Source: Confluentibacter lentus
GTDB taxonomy: Bacteria; Bacteroidota; Bacteroidia; Flavobacteriales; Flavobacteriaceae
Length of the DNA: 64,000 bases
Reading direction: 5' to 3'
NCBI RefSeq assembly: GCF_002806995.1
Contig: NZ_NIHE01000001.1
Coordinates: 558,001-622,000, forward strand
The notes beneath the pieces are model-generated. The model had not been told where the DNA came from. It saw only the letters and a list, made by a program, of their open reading frames with translations, and did no database searches. Positions 62,413 to 64,000 of the stretch are shown one piece after another. Position 1 is the stretch's first letter. Every line of letters starts with the position of its first letter. Position numbers and translations under genes: made by a program.

Positions 62413-63216
62413 TTACCAATCTTTATCTGTTTTTACTTTAACGCCTTTTTGCTTTTCGGCATTTACTTTTTCCTGAACTTTTTGTTCTTGATTGTTCATC
62501 GCCTCTAAAAGGTTTTTTATTTGCTGAGGAGATAATTGGCCTGGTTGTGGTTTTGGTTGTTGTGGCTCTTTATTATCTTTTTCTTCTTTAGGCTTGCCTT
62601 GGTCATCTTTTTTGTCGTCGCCTTCTTTTTTATCTTGATCGCCTTTGTCCTTATTATCTTCTTTATTATCGCCCTTATCTTTGTTCTCGTCCTTTTTATC
62701 TTGGTCTTTTTTATCTTTGTCGTCTTTGTTCTCGTTGTCCTTATTTTGGTCTTTTTGCTGTTCGGCACACTCTTTTGCAATGGCTAAATTATAACGTGTT
62801 TCATCGTCTGTAGGATCATTTCTTAAAGCACTTTTATAAGCTTCAACAGCTTCCTTGCACTTTTTGTTTTTCATTAAAATGTTTCCCATATTATGAAACG
62901 CTTTGTGTTTCTCTTCTTTGGAAGTTGCTGTTTTTGAAGCCTGATCTAATCGATATAAAGCTTCATCGTAGTTTTTACTTTTATAATAAGAATTTCCTAG
63001 ATTATAGATGCCCGCAGTGGTGGTTGATTTAGCTGAAATAGCTTTTCTATATGCCATTTCGGCTGAAACAAAATCCTCTTTATCAGCCAATAATGTATTG
63101 CCTTCATAGACATAATTATTGGCCTTTCTTATCACTTTCTCATCTTCCTTCTCTTGTTCTTGTGCAAAAGAAAATGTTGTGACCAACAGTATTAATATAA
63201 AAATCGATTTGTTCAT
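62413..63216 (-). CDS. batC: BatC, TPR protein with long charged tail
   Basis: A 267-residue protein. A signal (MNKSIFILILLVTTFSFAQ) is followed by TPRs such as AGIYNLGNSYYKSKNYDEALYRLDQA and KAFHNMGNILMKNKKCKEAVEAYKSALRND. A long low-complexity Asp/Lys/Gln/Glu tract from about residue 158 to 225 precedes a proline/glutamine segment (EPQQPKPQPGQLSPQQ) and a short helical end. It is probably anchored or secreted and interacts with BatB and BatD. The repeat-rich codons may be prone to slippage. Confidence 0.87.
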   Translation of the reverse strand: MNKSIFILILLVTTFSFAQEQEKEDEKVIRKANNYVYEGNTLLADKEDFVSAEMAYRKAISAKSTTTAGIYNLGNSYYKSKNYDEALYRLDQASKTATSKEEKHKAFHNMGNILMKNKKCKEAVEAYKSALRNDPTDDETRYNLAIAKECAEQQKDQNKDNENKDDKDKKDQDKKDENKDKGDNKEDNKDKGDQDKKEGDDKKDDQGKPKEEKDNKEPQQPKPQPGQLSPQQIKNLLEAMNNQEQKVQEKVNAEKQKGVKVKTDKDW

Positions 63217-63340
63217 GTGTTTTTAAATCTTATACCAAGATATAAAACCTTGGTTTTTTGTTAGTTAAAAAATTTATAAAATATTTTACTAATCATTTTA
63301 ACCAGTGCTTTGAATTTATTGGGCTGTACTATTATAGAAA

Positions 63341-64000
63341 CTAAAAATTCTCATTGAATAAATTCAATTTCTTTAACCAAGCTGTTTTTCGTTCCAATAA
63401 GAAAATATCCAAAAACAAAAAGAAAATTCCTAAACCTAAAAACCATTGAAACTGACTTTTAAAATCGGCATATTGTTTGGTTTCAAACTCGGTTTTATCC
63501 ATTTCATTTAATATATCTCCTATGTTTTTTACAACATCATTGGTATTTTTTCCATTGATATAAATACCATTGGCAGCAGAAGCAATACCTTGTAATGTTT
63601 CTTCATTTAATTTTGTAATAACTGTTTGTCCGTTATTATCTTTTTTGTAATTTAAAACAATACCGTTCTTTTTTTCTGGAATGGGGCCGCCTTTTACATC
63701 ACCAACACCTATAGTAAAAATACGAATCCCTTCCTCGTTAGCTACTTCTGCCGTGGCAACAGCTTCTTCGCTATGGTCTTCGCCATCAGAAATAATGATG
63801 AGTACTTTATTGGTTTGACTTTCGTCATCAAAATAAGTTTGGGATAACTCGATGGCTTCATTAATGGCCGTTCCTTGGGACGACATCATGTCTGTGTTCA
63901 TGTTATTCAAAAACATTTTTGCTGCCGCATAGTCGGTTGTAATGGGCAATTGCGGAAATGCATTGGCTGCATAAGCAATAATCCCAATGCGGTCGCTTGC
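63341..64000 (-). CDS. batB: BatB, von Willebrand factor A domain protein (partial)
   Basis: The gene is cut by the right edge; the visible part is its C-terminal 219 residues. It contains SDRIGIIAYAANAFPQLP and VLIISDGEDHSEEAVATAE of a VWA domain with the metal-ion dependent adhesion-like site, then a transmembrane helix (FQWFLGLGIFFLFLDIFLL) and a short basic end. A short internal ATG at 63949 is not the real start because the reading frame runs on to 64000. It is the first Bat gene seen here on the minus strand. Confidence 0.85.
   Translation of the reverse strand, partial: ASDRIGIIAYAANAFPQLPITTDYAAAKMFLNNMNTDMMSSQGTAINEAIELSQTYFDDESQTNKVLIIISDGEDHSEEAVATAEVANEEGIRIFTIGVGDVKGGPIPEKKNGIVLNYKKDNNGQTVITKLNEETLQGIASAANGIYINGKNTNDVVKNIGDILNEMDKTEFETKQYADFKSQFQWFLGLGIFFLFLDIFLLERKTAWLKKLNLFNENF

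Noticed and set aside
63234-63259. ACCAAG-N9-CTTGGT followed by T-run between batB and batC
   Set aside because: It looks like a terminator on the + strand, but all genes here run on the - strand and no + gene ends nearby.
1-64000. tRNA genes, rRNA, CRISPR arrays, integrases or insertion sequences
   Set aside because: I looked for their signatures by eye and saw none; a dedicated tRNA or repeat search was not possible.

Overview
The window is AT-rich chromosomal DNA of a member of the Bacteroidota, most likely a marine or environmental Flavobacteriaceae. The evidence is direct: many TAnnTTTG -7 promoter elements with little Shine-Dalgarno signal, TonB-dependent receptors with carboxypeptidase-regulatory-like N-termini, lipoproteins with short SC lipoboxes, a BatBCDE locus, DUF6607 and TM2 proteins, and an OlsF-type bifunctional acyltransferase. 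I saw no rRNA, tRNA, CRISPR array, insertion sequence or prophage. Gene order looks like a stable core chromosome with one small likely accessory insert, the XRE/ImmA-DUF4411 pair at 35.4-37.1 kb.

Layout. 0-5 kb: S41 protease (cut by the left edge), dCMP deaminase, a HupE/UreJ-like membrane protein, a lipoprotein, a TPR protein, a CBS protein, a zinc-ribbon protein, a DinB protein and a short ssb. 5-10 kb: the nadA-nadB operon, then a 601-residue uncharacterised protein whose central region resembles nitronate monooxygenase and which lies behind a perfect 20-bp palindrome. 10-24 kb: a carbon/nitrogen assimilation block: ppc, two PII genes, two ammonium transporters and a porin, then divergent gltB-gltD. 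24-27.5 kb: small membrane protein, SulP transporter, beta-carbonic anhydrase and DUF2490 protein. 27.5-35 kb: fbp, a GNAT-lysC pair, OlsF-like acyltransferase, TM2, TauE/SafE and DUF1801 genes. 35-37 kb: the toxin-antitoxin-like pair. 37-46.6 kb: lipoprotein, gpsA, and a six-gene RND efflux operon with a regulator near each end. 46.7-52.3 kb: TauE/SafE exporter, ChrA transporter, TonB receptor and an Rrf2 regulator. 52-54.8 kb: pheS, cvpA and small conserved genes. 54.9-59.1 kb: a haem-uptake-like cluster (DUF6607, HmuR-like receptor, HmuY, DoxX). 59.1-64 kb: a second beta-carbonic anhydrase and batE-batD-batC-batB, the last cut by the right edge.

How genes work together. Ppc supplies oxaloacetate, and AmtB/PII/GOGAT handle ammonium and glutamate. 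The nitrogen block carries a repeated CCCCT-(7-8 AT)-AGGGG box upstream of the PII-Amt operon and the porin. The SulP and carbonic anhydrase pair suggests bicarbonate handling. The most striking regulatory structure is in the Rrf2 region. Two promoters, one for the TonB receptor and one for the TauE/SafE exporter, each carry the same pair of near-palindromes, one upstream of the -7 element at an identical 15-nt spacing and one just downstream. This suggests an undescribed Rrf2 regulon, possibly for uptake of a sulfur compound. The other strong candidate for new biology is the 601-residue nitronate-monooxygenase-like protein with its Crp/Fnr-like palindrome near -41.
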